From: Alistipes sp. | Lineage (GTDB): Bacteria; Bacteroidota; Bacteroidia; Bacteroidales; Rikenellaceae | Reading direction: 5' to 3' | NCBI GenBank assembly: GCA_017465055.1 | Contig: JAFTWZ010000027.1 | Span: 1 to 48,781, forward strand | DNA: 48,781 nucleotides | Part shown: positions 16,011 to 25,567 of the stretch, one piece after another | Position numbering within the stretch: position 1 is the stretch's first letter | Layout: the number at the start of each line of letters is the position of its first letter | Notes under the pieces: generated by a model | What the model saw: the letters and a program-made list of their open reading frames with translations, nothing else | Database searches by the model: none | Told to the model about the DNA's origin: nothing | Made by a program: the position numbers and the translations under genes

Positions 16011-17924
16011 CTACCCTAAGATACGCTTAAGGGCCTCGAGGTTACGCGCATTGTCTATAGCCTTACCCTCGGGGGTATAGGCGTGGGCTATAGCCTCCGA
16101 GAAGTGCTTCTCCACCTTGTTACGCACCACCTTCATAGTACTGTTTACCAGACCGTTCTGCTCGGTAAAGGCCTCGTCGGCAAGCGCCACAACGGCAGGC
16201 ACCCATCTATCGGGGAACTCGTCGGCAAACTCTCCGCCACGACGATACTTGGCCACCTCTGCGCCGATAATCTCCGCAGCACGCTTATAGCGAGCATCGC
16301 CTGCAAGGCCTTCCTTATCGAGCTGGCGGTTTAGGTTCTCCTTCGATGCTACGGCCAGAGCAATGGTATAAGGCGACTGGTTGTTGTAGACGATTATCTG
16401 GTCGATATATGGCGACTTATCTACGATAGCCTCCTCCATACCCTCGGGGCTATACTTCTCGCCATCGCTCGAGATAAGAAGGCTCTTGAAGCGGCCCAAG
16501 ACGTAGAGGAAATCGTCGTCGGACATATATCCCATATCGCCCGTATAGAGCCAGCCATCGCGCACGGTGTCGGCCGTAGACTCTGGATTCTTCCAGTAGC
16601 CAGCCATAACATTCTCGCCACGGATAACAATCTCGCCCTTCTCTCCTGCGGCCATCTCGCGACCCTCGTCGTCGAGAATCTTGATATCGAGAGGCTTAAC
16701 CAATCGGCCCGAAGAGCCGAAACGGTGGTTACCCTTTGACGGTGCGTTTGTCGAGATAACTGGCGTAGCCTCCGAGAGTCCATAACCCTGGAACATAGGG
16801 ATACCGATGGCATAGAAGAAGCGCTGAAGCTCGCTGTCGAGAAGCGCTCCTCCACCGATAAAGAACTGTAGCTCGCCACCAAAGGCCTCGCGAACCTTGG
16901 AGTATAGTACCTTGTCGAAGAGAGCTACAAAGGGCTTAAGAAGCATACGCCAACCCTTACCCTTAGAGTAGCCGTCGGCCTGATAGGCATACGAGGTCTT
17001 TAGTGCGAGGTTGAACAGTCGCTCGGTAGTCTTACCCTTCTTGCGAATCGAGGTCTCGATATTCTTACGGAAGTTCTTAGCTAATGCTGGCACCGAGAGC
17101 AGGAAGTGAGGACGCACCTCCTTGATATTGATAGGTATGTTCTTAAGCGTCTCCATAGGCGTACGGCCCACCTCGGTAGTTGCCACCGAAGCACCACAGG
17201 CAATCATAATATAGAAGCCTACGACGTGGGCAAAACAGTGGTCTAAAGGCAGGATGATGAGCGTGCGCCACGTGGAAGGTATCGAGACCACCGAGAGCGC
17301 CTGCTCGACATTAGCCGTATAGTTGCGATGCGTAAGCACCACGCCCTTAGGGTCGGCCGTAGTACCCGACGTGTAGGTAATCGTAGCGATATCGTCATTC
17401 TTAAGCGACTGGCCGATAGCCAAGAACTCCTCGCGGCGCTCCTTAAGGTACGCCTCACCCTGAGCCTCGAGCTGCGCGAGCGGTAGCTCGCAACCCTCAA
17501 GCGCACCGTCTACGTCGCCCCACACCACTACGTGCTTAACCTCGGGAAGATCAGCGATGATGTTACGCACTTTACGTAGCTGCTGCTTCGACACGAAGAT
17601 AAGCTTTGCGTCGGAGTGCTTAAGGCGGAAGCTAAGGTCGTTGGCCTCCTCGAGTTTTATCGACAGAGGCACGCTGATAGCACCGGCATATAGTAATCCT
17701 AACTCCGAGATAATCCAGTTGTTACAACCCTCAGCAAGAATCGACACACGGTCACCACGCTCGATACCCAAAGCGGCCAAGCCAGCACCGATATTCAGAG
17801 CACGGCGCTTAGTCTCCGCATATGTCGTAGGCTCGAATTTACCGTTATGCTTCTCGAGAAGAAACTCCTTGCTGCCATACTTAGCAACCGACTCCTCAAA
17901 TAGGTCTATAATTGTTCGTTTCAT
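16011..17924 (-). CDS. Long-chain acyl-CoA ligase (AMP-forming)
   Basis: 637 residues. The adenylate-forming core is complete: YTSGTTADPKGVVLTHRN near 183-200, the GYGLSEATPV motif, YTGDMGYM near 458-465 and GRFKSLLISSDGEKYSP with the conserved Lys-rich hinge. The family activates long-chain fatty acids to acyl-CoA for lipid synthesis or salvage; the FAA1-like length and C-terminal extension fit this group. It is cytoplasmic or peripheral on the inner membrane. A -7 element at 17964-17971 lies 40 bp upstream. The patatin gene follows closely and may be co-transcribed. Confidence 0.92.
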   Translation of the reverse strand: MKRTIIDLFEESVAKYGSKEFLLEKHNGKFEPTTYAETKRRALNIGAGLAALGIERGDRVSILAEGCNNWIISELGLLYAGAISVPLSIKLEEANDLSFRLKHSDAKLIFVSKQQLRKVRNIIADLPEVKHVVVWGDVDGALEGCELPLAQLEAQGEAYLKERREEFLAIGQSLKNDDIATITYTSGTTADPKGVVLTHRNYTANVEQALSVVSIPSTWRTLIILPLDHCFAHVVGFYIMIACGASVATTEVGRTPMETLKNIPINIKEVRPHFLLSVPALAKNFRKNIETSIRKKGKTTERLFNLALKTSYAYQADGYSKGKGWRMLLKPFVALFDKVLYSKVREAFGGELQFFIGGGALLDSELQRFFYAIGIPMFQGYGLSEATPVISTNAPSKGNHRFGSSGRLVKPLDIKILDDEGREMAAGEKGEIVIRGENVMAGYWKNPESTADTVRDGWLYTGDMGYMSDDDFLYVLGRFKSLLISSDGEKYSPEGMEEAIVDKSPYIDQIIVYNNQSPYTIALAVASKENLNRQLDKEGLAGDARYKRAAEIIGAEVAKYRRGGEFADEFPDRWVPAVVALADEAFTEQNGLVNSTMKVVRNKVEKHFSEAIAHAYTPEGKAIDNARNLEALKRILG

Positions 17925-17963
17925 AGCTTATATTGTTTAATTTTAATAACCAAAATACCAAGA

Positions 17964-17971
17964 CAAAGTTA
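17964..17971 (-). promoter_or_regulatory. -7 element for acyl-CoA ligase
   Basis: TAACTTTG on the minus strand fits TAnnTTTG. The nearest TTG upstream is 23 bp away, longer than usual, so only the -7 part is firm. Confidence 0.5.
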
Positions 17972-18019
17972 CGAATAAATTTTGTAAAAATTGGCAAGCG
18001 TCATCGCCTAAATAGAGTA

Positions 18020-18046
18020 GGGACCGGCTAAACCTTAGCCAGTCCC
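18020..18046 (-). terminator. Terminator after glycogen gene
   Basis: GGGACCGGCTAA (18020-18031) pairs with TTAGCCAGTCCC (18035-18046) at 11 of 12 positions, with a 3-nt loop. It follows the stop of the glycogen synthase/phosphorylase gene by 40 bp. The T-run is weak. Confidence 0.6.
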
Positions 18047-18085
18047 CAATATACAATCGTATTACGCGTTAAGGCGCTGAAAATG

Positions 18086-21000
18086 TTATGCCCACTTAAC
18101 AAGCGCGAAGTCCATACGATGCTCAAGCTTATCGTTCGATGGGAAGATACGCAGAGCTACGTCGAACATTCCAGTATGCTCAGGAGCGTAGTCCAAAGCC
18201 AATGTTACGGTCTCCTGGTCTGCTGCAACAACCTCGAGACGGCGCGTCTCAACGACGTTGGCAGCCTGGCCAGCCTCAATCTGTGTTGCCACAACAAGCT
18301 CAGCACCAATATCCTCCTTGCTAAGACCTGCAAGGTTGAGCGTAATCTCAAAGCGATACTTCTTACCTACGTACATTGCCTCTGACTCGATCTCGGCACG
18401 CTTAACATCGAGGATAGTAAGGTTATCCCACGCTGCCGACACCTTACGCTTCCAAGCAGCAATCTGGCGAGCCATCAAGTAGTTCTTGTCGAGCATAAGA
18501 GCCTTACGCGCTGCGAGCTTATTGTAGAAGCGCTCCTCGTAGTCGATGAGCATACGGTTAGTTGTGAAGTTCGATGCGATATCGGCAACACACTTCTTAA
18601 CCGAGTTAACCCATCGGTGAGGTACGCCATCGTCCGAGCGGTCGTAGTACAGCGGTACGATCTGCTCCTCGATAGTGTTGTATATCATCTCGGCGTCGAG
18701 CTCGTCCTGGAAGCGCTGATCGGCATAGGTGCGCTCCATAGGAAGCATCCAGCCAGCACCCTCCTTGTAGCCCTCAACCCACCAGCCGTCGAGAACCGAG
18801 AACTGCATAACGCCATTCATAACACACTTCTCGCCCGAAGTACCCGAGGCCTCCAAAGGACGCGTAGGAGTGTTGAGCCATACGTCAACGCCCTGAACCA
18901 TACGGCGAGCAAGCTCCATATCGTAGTTCTGCAAGAAGACAATCTTACCTACGAACTCTGGCATTGCCGATACCTCGACGATACGCTTGATAAGATCCTG
19001 ACCTGGCTTATCGTTAGGGTGAGCCTTACCTGCGAAGATGAACTGCACGGGGCGCTCCTTATTGTTTACCAATGCCGACAAACGCTCAAGGTTGGTGAAC
19101 AACAAGTAGGCACGCTTATATGTCGCAAAGCGGCGAGCAAAACCGATAGTAAGCACATCGGGCTTGATGCTCTCGACAACCTGAACCATCTGGCGTGGCG
19201 ACTGTAGACGCACCTGCGTAGGGTCGCTGAAGCGCTTGCGGATGGTCTTGATGAGGCGCTCCTTGAGGAACATACGCTCCTGCCAAAGCTCCTTATCGTC
19301 AATCTTGTGTACACCCTGCCAATCAGGGATGTTGTATGTGTGACCCTCGAAGCCAGAAGCGAAGTAGCGAGCATAGAGGCGACGAAGGTTAGATGCAACC
19401 CAAGTTGGGAAGTGTACGCCATTGGTTACGTAGCCAATGTGGAGCTCGTTCTTGAAGTAGCCTGGCCACATATTGCCGAGGATATCCTTCGACACCTCGC
19501 CGTGCAACCACGACACGCCGTTAACCTCCTGCGAGAGGTTACAAGCGAGTACCGACATCGAGAACTTCTCGTTAGGATCGTTAGGGTTGGTCTTACCGAG
19601 GTTGATGAACTGATCCCACGTGATACCCAATACATCGGGGTAGTGCGACATATACTGACGAATCATCGACTCGGGGAAGGCATCGTGACCTGCAGGCACT
19701 GGTGTGTGGGTCGTAAAGAGCGACGACGAACGGATAACCTCCAGAGCCTCAGAGAACGACAAGTGCTTCTTAGCGATGAGGTTACGTATGCGCTCGATAC
19801 CGATAAACGCTGCGTGACCCTCGTTGCAGTGGTATACCTCCTGCTTGATGCCCATCTTCACGAGGGCGCGGATACCACCGACGCCAAGCAGAATCTCCTG
19901 CTTAAGACGGTTCTCCCAGTCGCCACCATAGAGGTAGTATGTCACCTGACGATCCTCCTCGAGGTTAGCCTCGTAGTCAGCATCCAAGAGGTAGAGATCG
20001 GTACGACCTACCTGGCACTTCCACACGCGCGCCGTAAGCGTACGTCCTGGGAAGGCCACCTGTGTGGTAATCCAGTTACCAAACTCGTCACGCACAGGAG
20101 AGATAGGGAGCTTGAAGAAGTTCTGAGCCTCGTACGTAGCCTCCTGAGCACCCTGAGCCGAGAGACGCTGCGTAAAGTAGCCGTAGCGGTATAGAAGGCC
20201 CACAGCAACCATAGGCACGTTGCGGTCTGAGGCCTCCTTGAGGTAGTCACCAGCCAAGATACCGAGACCACCAGAGTATATCTTAAGTGATGAGTGCAAA
20301 CCATACTCCATAGAGAAGTATGCCACCTTAGCGTGCTCAGGCGATGGCTTCTCGCTCATATACTCGGTAAACTCCTTGTAAACAGCATCCATCTGCTTGA
20401 GGAACTCGGTGTCGTTGCACAGCTCCTCGCAACGCGTCGACGAGAGCTTATCGAGAAGGGCGATAGGATTGCGATCAACCTTTACCCACAGCTCAGCATC
20501 TACCGCCTCGAAGAGGTCGCGGGCTGCTACAGTCCAGCACCACCAGAGGTTGCGCGAGAGCTCCTCGAGAGGCTTAAGACGCTCTGGAATACCCTTCTCG
20601 ACCATAAGACGGTGCCAAGATGGGCGGTTTGAGGTAAGCTGCTGACGCACAAAGTTAATCTGCTCTGAACGGTCGCCACCATCGATAAGTACGCGGTTGG
20701 TGCGCGACACGGAGTTGTCCATAGCCTCCTCGTATGCCTGCTTGTACTCCTTGAAGAGCTTGCTCCAGAGAGCTGTAGCCGACACCTCCTGAGCTGCTGC
20801 ACGAGCCTCGGCCATAGCCGTAGCATCCATAGCCATATAGCGCTTGATAACCTCGGTAATCTGGAATACTACCTCTCGCTCGTTGTAGTCGTCGCGACGT
20901 ACGATATCTACGCCCTCGTGATTCGAGTGCTTCGCAACCCACATACCGAAGCCTGCAAGCGTTGTGGTAACGGTAGGCACGCCATAAGCTACCGACTCGA

Positions 21001-22330
21001 GTGGCGTGTAGCCCCAGGGCTCGTAGTACGATGCAAATACCGTGAGGTCCATACCTGCCAACAACTCATAGTAACGCATATTGAAGATGCCATCCTCGCC
21101 ATTGAGGTATGTAGGTATGAAGAGCACCTTAACGCGCGATGCCGAGGTTGAGAGTATGCTACCCTCGACGCTCTGTGTCACCTGATCCCACGCCTCCGAC
21201 TCGAGGTAGTGCGTAAGGAAGCGCTTCTGTGATGGGTCGATTGCCGACTCGCTATTCTCGAGGTGCTGGATAAGATCCTGACGAGCACCTACTGAAGCTG
21301 CAGGCACAGCGATTACAGCCAAGACGTCGCGGTCGATATTGCTTGCTGCCAGCTGCTTGAGTGACTCGAGGAATACGTCGATACCCTTGTTGCGGAACTC
21401 GTAGCGGCCACTTGTGCCCACGATGAGGGTGTCGGCCTGGAAGTTGTAGCCCCACGTTGCCGAGGCTACCTCGATAATCTTCTTACGCGAAGCCTCGCGC
21501 TGCGCCTCCAACTGCTCGCCCTTAGGAACGAAGCCATTGTCGAAGCCGTTAGGTGTGATGCGCGTCACCTCGCGACCAAGCAGGTAGTTACACTCGTTGG
21601 CGGTGATATCGCTGACCGTAAGGAAGGCATCGGCATATGTTGCAGCCGACTTCTCGAGCGAGTGCTTAGCCATAACGTTAAACTGGCGAGCCAACTCGTC
21701 GGCGTTGAACTTGTGAAGGTCGTTGTACAGAGGCAGGCGGTTACCAGCGATGCAGCGACCCATAACCGTAGCGTGGGTAGAGAATACCGTAGCCACATAG
21801 GGGGCGTTATCGCGAAGGTAGAGCGAACCGGCTGCAGCCATCCACTCGTGGAAGTGAGCTACAACCTTGTTTGTTGGCGATGCGAAGTTCTCAACGAACG
21901 ATGCGATAACAACACCTGCAGCGTGACCGAAGAGCACTGGCTCGATATAGTCCCACTGACCCGAGAGTGAGTCTACGTGGTACGAGTCCCAGAGCTGCTT
22001 GAGAATCTGATCCTTCTCGCGGATAAATGACTTAAAGTCGATAAGGATAGCGATAGGCTCGCTCTCGATGGCCCAGCGACCGATACGAACACGCACACCC
22101 TTGTTGTATAGCGACTCGCGCCAAGCGGCCAGCAGCGTGGCATCCTCCTTAAATTCGGGGCTTACAGCATCGTACGAAAAGTCGGGGCCAATGGTAATAT
22201 ACTTATCGCCCAACATTCGCTTTACTGTTGGTGCTTTCGAGGCGATGACCGTATGTATGCCACCCACCTTGTTGCACACCTCCCAGCTAACCTCAAATAG
22301 GTAGTCAGGAGTCAAATTAACATTACTCAT
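18086..22330 (-). CDS. Fused glycogen synthase (GT3) and alpha-glucan phosphorylase (GT35)
   Basis: 1414 residues with two enzymes in one chain. The first half (about 8-530) is a eukaryote-type glycogen synthase: LFEVSWEVCNKVGGIHTVI at the start and EPWGYTPLESVAYGVPTVTT near the catalytic glutamate. The second half (about 545-1330) is an alpha-glucan phosphorylase of the short DUF3417-type group: FSMEYGLHSSLKIYSGGLGILAGDY, NEGHAAF, and EASGTSGEK with the pyridoxal-phosphate Lys1168. The last 80 residues are a beta domain. One chain can thus build and break the same glucan, so the balance must be set by metabolites. The fusion is known in Bacteroidota. A -7 element lies at 22423-22430. The gene is monocistronic. 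Confidence 0.92.
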   Translation of the reverse strand: MSNVNLTPDYLFEVSWEVCNKVGGIHTVIASKAPTVKRMLGDKYITIGPDFSYDAVSPEFKEDATLLAAWRESLYNKGVRVRIGRWAIESEPIAILIDFKSFIREKDQILKQLWDSYHVDSLSGQWDYIEPVLFGHAAGVVIASFVENFASPTNKVVAHFHEWMAAAGSLYLRDNAPYVATVFSTHATVMGRCIAGNRLPLYNDLHKFNADELARQFNVMAKHSLEKSAATYADAFLTVSDITANECNYLLGREVTRITPNGFDNGFVPKGEQLEAQREASRKKIIEVASATWGYNFQADTLIVGTSGRYEFRNKGIDVFLESLKQLAASNIDRDVLAVIAVPAASVGARQDLIQHLENSESAIDPSQKRFLTHYLESEAWDQVTQSVEGSILSTSASRVKVLFIPTYLNGEDGIFNMRYYELLAGMDLTVFASYYEPWGYTPLESVAYGVPTVTTTLAGFGMWVAKHSNHEGVDIVRRDDYNEREVVFQITEVIKRYMAMDATAMAEARAAAQEVSATALWSKLFKEYKQAYEEAMDNSVSRTNRVLIDGGDRSEQINFVRQQLTSNRPSWHRLMVEKGIPERLKPLEELSRNLWWCWTVAARDLFEAVDAELWVKVDRNPIALLDKLSSTRCEELCNDTEFLKQMDAVYKEFTEYMSEKPSPEHAKVAYFSMEYGLHSSLKIYSGGLGILAGDYLKEASDRNVPMVAVGLLYRYGYFTQRLSAQGAQEATYEAQNFFKLPISPVRDEFGNWITTQVAFPGRTLTARVWKCQVGRTDLYLLDADYEANLEEDRQVTYYLYGGDWENRLKQEILLGVGGIRALVKMGIKQEVYHCNEGHAAFIGIERIRNLIAKKHLSFSEALEVIRSSSLFTTHTPVPAGHDAFPESMIRQYMSHYPDVLGITWDQFINLGKTNPNDPNEKFSMSVLACNLSQEVNGVSWLHGEVSKDILGNMWPGYFKNELHIGYVTNGVHFPTWVASNLRRLYARYFASGFEGHTYNIPDWQGVHKIDDKELWQERMFLKERLIKTIRKRFSDPTQVRLQSPRQMVQVVESIKPDVLTIGFARRFATYKRAYLLFTNLERLSALVNNKERPVQFIFAGKAHPNDKPGQDLIKRIVEVSAMPEFVGKIVFLQNYDMELARRMVQGVDVWLNTPTRPLEASGTSGEKCVMNGVMQFSVLDGWWVEGYKEGAGWMLPMERTYADQRFQDELDAEMIYNTIEEQIVPLYYDRSDDGVPHRWVNSVKKCVADIASNFTTNRMLIDYEERFYNKLAARKALMLDKNYLMARQIAAWKRKVSAAWDNLTILDVKRAEIESEAMYVGKKYRFEITLNLAGLSKEDIGAELVVATQIEAGQAANVVETRRLEVVAADQETVTLALDYAPEHTGMFDVALRIFPSNDKLEHRMDFALVKWA

Positions 22331-22422
22331 AACTTATTGAATTATAGATTATTCTTCACCTATAGTAAGATTATATCCTTTCTTGCCACCATAGCTACAC
22401 AAAAGAGTATAATATCACGCTG

Positions 22423-22430
22423 CAAAGTTA
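22423..22430 (-). promoter_or_regulatory. -7 element for glycogen gene
   Basis: TAACTTTG on the minus strand, about 93 bp upstream of the ATG. No TTG lies at 19-20 bp. Confidence 0.5.
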
Positions 22431-22587
22431 ACACAAATATTTAATATGGGGAAATCTTTTTAAATTATTTTAATAAATAACGAGATAAAGTTGCCGAATG
22501 GTTGATTTTGCTGACTGAGTGGGGAAAATGATGAGAAGTATGGAGGTTTAGTCCTACTTCTACAGCGATGCTCAAAGGGTCGCTAAT

Positions 22588-22679
22588 GAGTAGAGCGCAG
22601 GCCAGTGGCTTGCTAAAGGGTTTATAGTGAGATTGGGGATAACGAAACCGCTTTAGCAAACCCCAGCTTGCGCCTACTC
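22588..22679. repeat. Long imperfect inverted repeat in the 22331-22727 gap
   Basis: The arm at 22588-22617 (GAGTAGAGCGCAGGCC...TTGCTAAAG) mirrors 22651-22679 (CTTTAGCAAACCCC...GCCTACTC) with a few mismatches and a one-base gap. The loop is about 33 nt. It lies 48 bp past the stop of the TonB receptor gene. The rest of this 397-bp gap holds only the glycogen-gene promoter region; I see no gene in it. Confidence 0.5.
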
Positions 22680-22727
22680 TTACTGCACTTTTCAGCTCTT
22701 GCTTAGGTCATTGGGTGGGCCCTTAGA

Positions 22728-25076
22728 TTAGATATACAACTTTACGCCAAAGAAGTATGTGCGTGGTAGCGATGGGCCAAAGATATAGGCCGAGTCGCGA
22801 CCTGCACCACTATCTATGTCGCGCTGGTACGAGTCGAAGATATTCTTAACGCCAGCGTTTACCTCGAGGTTAACGACATTAGAGAGGTGGAACGTATAGC
22901 CGAGCTTTATGCCGAAGTCCCAGAACGAGGGCGTCACAACCTCCGAGTCGGGCATCTCCACACCCTCGGGCGTTGTATGTGCGGCGTGCTGCACGAGCAT
23001 AGGGCCAGTAAACGTGCCGAAGAGCGAAGCTCCAAACTGCTTAGTAATATAGAAGTTAGAGCTTAGGTAGCCATAGTGGTCGGGCGAGCGGAACATACGA
23101 CGCTGCGCTACGACATCCTCGCTCCACTGCTCCGGCTCGACATACTGGCTCTTCTGGAAGGTATAGCCAAGCTGCAGGTCGAAAATACGGGGTATACCGA
23201 GCTTAAGCTCCGCGGTGATACCACCAACACGAGCACCTGCGGCATTGCGGCGCTGCTTGTAGATGAAGTTGTTACCCTCAGTATCGGTCTCCTCGCGCAT
23301 ATTCTCGAGCGTGAAGACATCGTCGAGCATAGTGTAGAAGCCCTCGACGAGGAGGTTTGTCTGCAGGCGACCAAACGAGTGGTATAGGTCCACCGAGGCG
23401 CTTAGCGAGTGCGAGAACTCGGGGCGCAGGTTGGGGTCTATCTCGATTATCGACACCGAGTGGTTCAGCGCGTCGATGTGCAAATCCTCGTTGTAGGCCT
23501 GGGGCGCACGGTAGCCACTCGAGTACGAGACTCTGAGGCCGATATTCTCGATGGGGCTATAGCGTATATTGGCGCGTGGCGCGAAGATGGGCCTATCGAT
23601 CATATTATGCTTGTCGAGGCGGAAGCCGATGAGGATATTGAGCTTTTCGCTCTTCCACTCGTTCTGCGCAAAGAGGCCGTAGGTCGTGGTCTGCTGGTTA
23701 AGCTCACGCCCCGTAGCCATATATATATCGTTGAGATTGTTGAGGTTGTACTCTGCGCCTACGGTCAGCTCCGAGGGCAGGCCAGCCTTATAGCCGAGCG
23801 TATACTGCGCACCGCCCACAAAGGTAAGGTCCTTTGTCGTACCATAGGCATTGGGGTTCATATCGGCGCCAAAGTAGCTCGAGCGCGAGATTCCCTGGGC
23901 CGAGGCGTATACCGAGGCGCGGTGGCGCATATTGGGGAAGATGTCGAAGCGAAGGCCACCACCGTCGATGTTGTGGTCGAGCTGCTCGCAGAGCATAGCC
24001 ATATGTGGCGCCTCTTCGAAGTTATCGCCACCACGGCGGAACTCGTGGATATGGTGGTACTCGGCCGTCAGGCGCGAGTGTGCCGAGGTCTTGTAGTAGG
24101 CGCGGAAGCCTGCGGTCTCGGAACGCAGCTTAGTGAGGTCCGAAAAGCCGTCATCATTGCGGTCGTAACCTCCGCGGCTCTTGACCTGTCCGAAGATATA
24201 TGTCCCGAGTTTGTAGTCGTCCGAGACGAAGGCACCGCCGAGCGAGGTGTTGATATCGGGCGTGCCATCCTCCATAATATTGGTGGTATTTGAGAGCGAA
24301 AGGGTGTTGCGCACAGGGTCTTTGGTGATGATGTTCACAACGCCACCTATGGCATTTGAGCCAAAGAGTGCCGAGCCGCCACCACGTATCACCTCCACGC
24401 GCTCGACCATAGCTACGGGCATAAGGTCGAGGCCGTAGACGCCTGCCAGCGACGAGAATATGGCACGACTATCGAGCAATATCTGCGAATACTGACCCTC
24501 GAGGCCATTGATTCTGAGCTGTGGAGCACCGCAGTTACCGCAAGTATTTTCCACGCGCAAGCCCGACTGGAAGTTCATCGCCTCGGACAAGTTTGCCGAG
24601 GCCGTACCCTCGAATAGTTTTGACGAGGCAACGTTTACCACGGTAGCAGTCTGGCGGCGGTTTGTCTCGTTTCGCGTAGCCGATACTACCACCTCATCTA
24701 CCACCGTTGTCGACTCCTTAAGCGAGAAGTTTATCTCGTCCGAGGTGCGCTCAAGGGCGATATAGGTTAACTCCAGCGTCTCGTAGCCTATGGCCGAGAC
24801 CACGAATACCACCTCGCCGAGTGGCAGGTTGTGAATAGAGTAGTGTCCCGTACCGTTTGCCGCGCAGCCGAGCGTCGTGCCCTTAACCGCCACTGTGGCA
24901 TAAGGGAGGTGCTCGCCAGTATTTGCCGACACCACGTGTCCGAAGACATTGGCATCTGTAGCCTTCTTAGGGTTGCGGTTATGTATCTCGGTGTTGGGGT
25001 GCTGCGGCGAGTCTATAGCTGCCGAGGCTATCTCGGGTAGCGCAAGGATTAGTAGCGCAAGAAAAAATCTTTTCAT
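22728..25076 (-). CDS. TonB-dependent receptor, probable metal or metal-complex uptake
   Basis: 782 residues from the ATG at 25076; the longer frame to 25166 has no signal peptide and would run through the promoter at 25111-25141. Signal peptide ends EIASAA. A carboxypeptidase-regulatory-like domain (about 42-120: VFGHVVSANTGEHLPYATV) precedes the plug (about 130-240: LRINGLEGQYSQILLD, VERVEVIRGGGSALFGSNAIGGVVNI) and a beta-barrel ending in YFFGVKLYI. The plug carries Cys179 and Cys182 in CGNCG, which could bind metal. A histidine-rich small protein gene lies just upstream on the same strand. The substrate is unproven; heme or cobalamin remain possible. Confidence 0.85.
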   Translation of the reverse strand: MKRFFLALLILALPEIASAAIDSPQHPNTEIHNRNPKKATDANVFGHVVSANTGEHLPYATVAVKGTTLGCAANGTGHYSIHNLPLGEVVFVVSAIGYETLELTYIALERTSDEINFSLKESTTVVDEVVVSATRNETNRRQTATVVNVASSKLFEGTASANLSEAMNFQSGLRVENTCGNCGAPQLRINGLEGQYSQILLDSRAIFSSLAGVYGLDLMPVAMVERVEVIRGGGSALFGSNAIGGVVNIITKDPVRNTLSLSNTTNIMEDGTPDINTSLGGAFVSDDYKLGTYIFGQVKSRGGYDRNDDGFSDLTKLRSETAGFRAYYKTSAHSRLTAEYHHIHEFRRGGDNFEEAPHMAMLCEQLDHNIDGGGLRFDIFPNMRHRASVYASAQGISRSSYFGADMNPNAYGTTKDLTFVGGAQYTLGYKAGLPSELTVGAEYNLNNLNDIYMATGRELNQQTTTYGLFAQNEWKSEKLNILIGFRLDKHNMIDRPIFAPRANIRYSPIENIGLRVSYSSGYRAPQAYNEDLHIDALNHSVSIIEIDPNLRPEFSHSLSASVDLYHSFGRLQTNLLVEGFYTMLDDVFTLENMREETDTEGNNFIYKQRRNAAGARVGGITAELKLGIPRIFDLQLGYTFQKSQYVEPEQWSEDVVAQRRMFRSPDHYGYLSSNFYITKQFGASLFGTFTGPMLVQHAAHTTPEGVEMPDSEVVTPSFWDFGIKLGYTFHLSNVVNLEVNAGVKNIFDSYQRDIDSGAGRDSAYIFGPSLPRTYFFGVKLYI

Positions 25077-25110
25077 CTGTCTGCTTCTTTTTTGTGTAAT
25101 TGTTTGTATG

Positions 25111-25141
25111 CAAAGGTATAACGACCGCATAGAGTGGTCAA
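25111..25141 (-). promoter_or_regulatory. Promoter for TonB receptor
   Basis: On the minus strand TTG (25141-25139), 20 bp, TACCTTTG (25118-25111). The start site falls near 25104, about 28 bp before the ATG at 25076, which supports that start codon. Confidence 0.72.
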
Positions 25142-25221
25142 TAGCTACTCTACGGTAATTTAGCAATGAGATGCTCCCTACGATTGGGGAGCAACCTCTT
25201 TGTCACTTGTAATTTCGGTTG

Positions 25222-25539
25222 TTATAGGCTTGCGGGAGGCGCACGAAGCAGACTTATGCTATGCTCTGCCGCGTAGGTTGCATCCACCACAGAACTCTCC
25301 TCTATGGCGATAGTGAGCATAGTATATGGAATCTCTGCGACGCCATCTGCCGTCATAGCATTGGGCATCGTGAGGCGGTAGATAGTATCTACCGAGCTAT
25401 CGCTGTGGGTATGCGCAGAGCTACTGCCTAAGAAGGGGTGAGAGTGCACCACCACGATACCGTCGATGGTGTGGCTATGGATAAAGAGAGTGCTACTCGC
25501 AAGGTAGATGGCTACCACGAGCATCAATATCACACCCAT
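25222..25539 (-). CDS. Histidine-rich small exported protein
   Basis: 105 residues from the ATG at 25539. A hydrophobic segment (about 2-20) is followed by three His pairs: H21-S-H23, H32-S-H34 and H43-T-H45, spaced about 11 apart. The rest has no recognised domain. ATGs at 25560 and 25608 are in frame, but the promoter's -7 element spans 25568-25575, so 25608 is excluded and 25560 would be almost leaderless. Similar His-rich short proteins sit beside TonB receptors in other gut Bacteroidota, from memory. It may buffer or sense zinc, copper or a related metal in the periplasm. The receptor downstream has its own promoter. Confidence 0.6.
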   Translation of the reverse strand: MGVILMLVVAIYLASSTLFIHSHTIDGIVVVHSHPFLGSSSAHTHSDSSVDTIYRLTMPNAMTADGVAEIPYTMLTIAIEESSVVDATYAAEHSISLLRAPPASL

Positions 25540-25567
25540 AAATCTCTCTCTCTGTCGCATACGGCCG

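Noticed and set aside
19307-20194. Long plus-strand frame opposite the glycogen gene
   Set aside because: It is a shadow of codon bias in the real minus-strand gene; the same happens opposite the acyl-CoA ligase and several other G+C-rich genes.
22465-22659. 64-codon frame between glycogen gene and TonB receptor
   Set aside because: It runs through one arm and the loop of a long inverted repeat and has no start signal or recognisable sequence.
25077-25166. Longer N-terminus of the 22728 TonB receptor
   Set aside because: The extra 30 codons overlap a well-formed promoter and lie ahead of a proper signal peptide.
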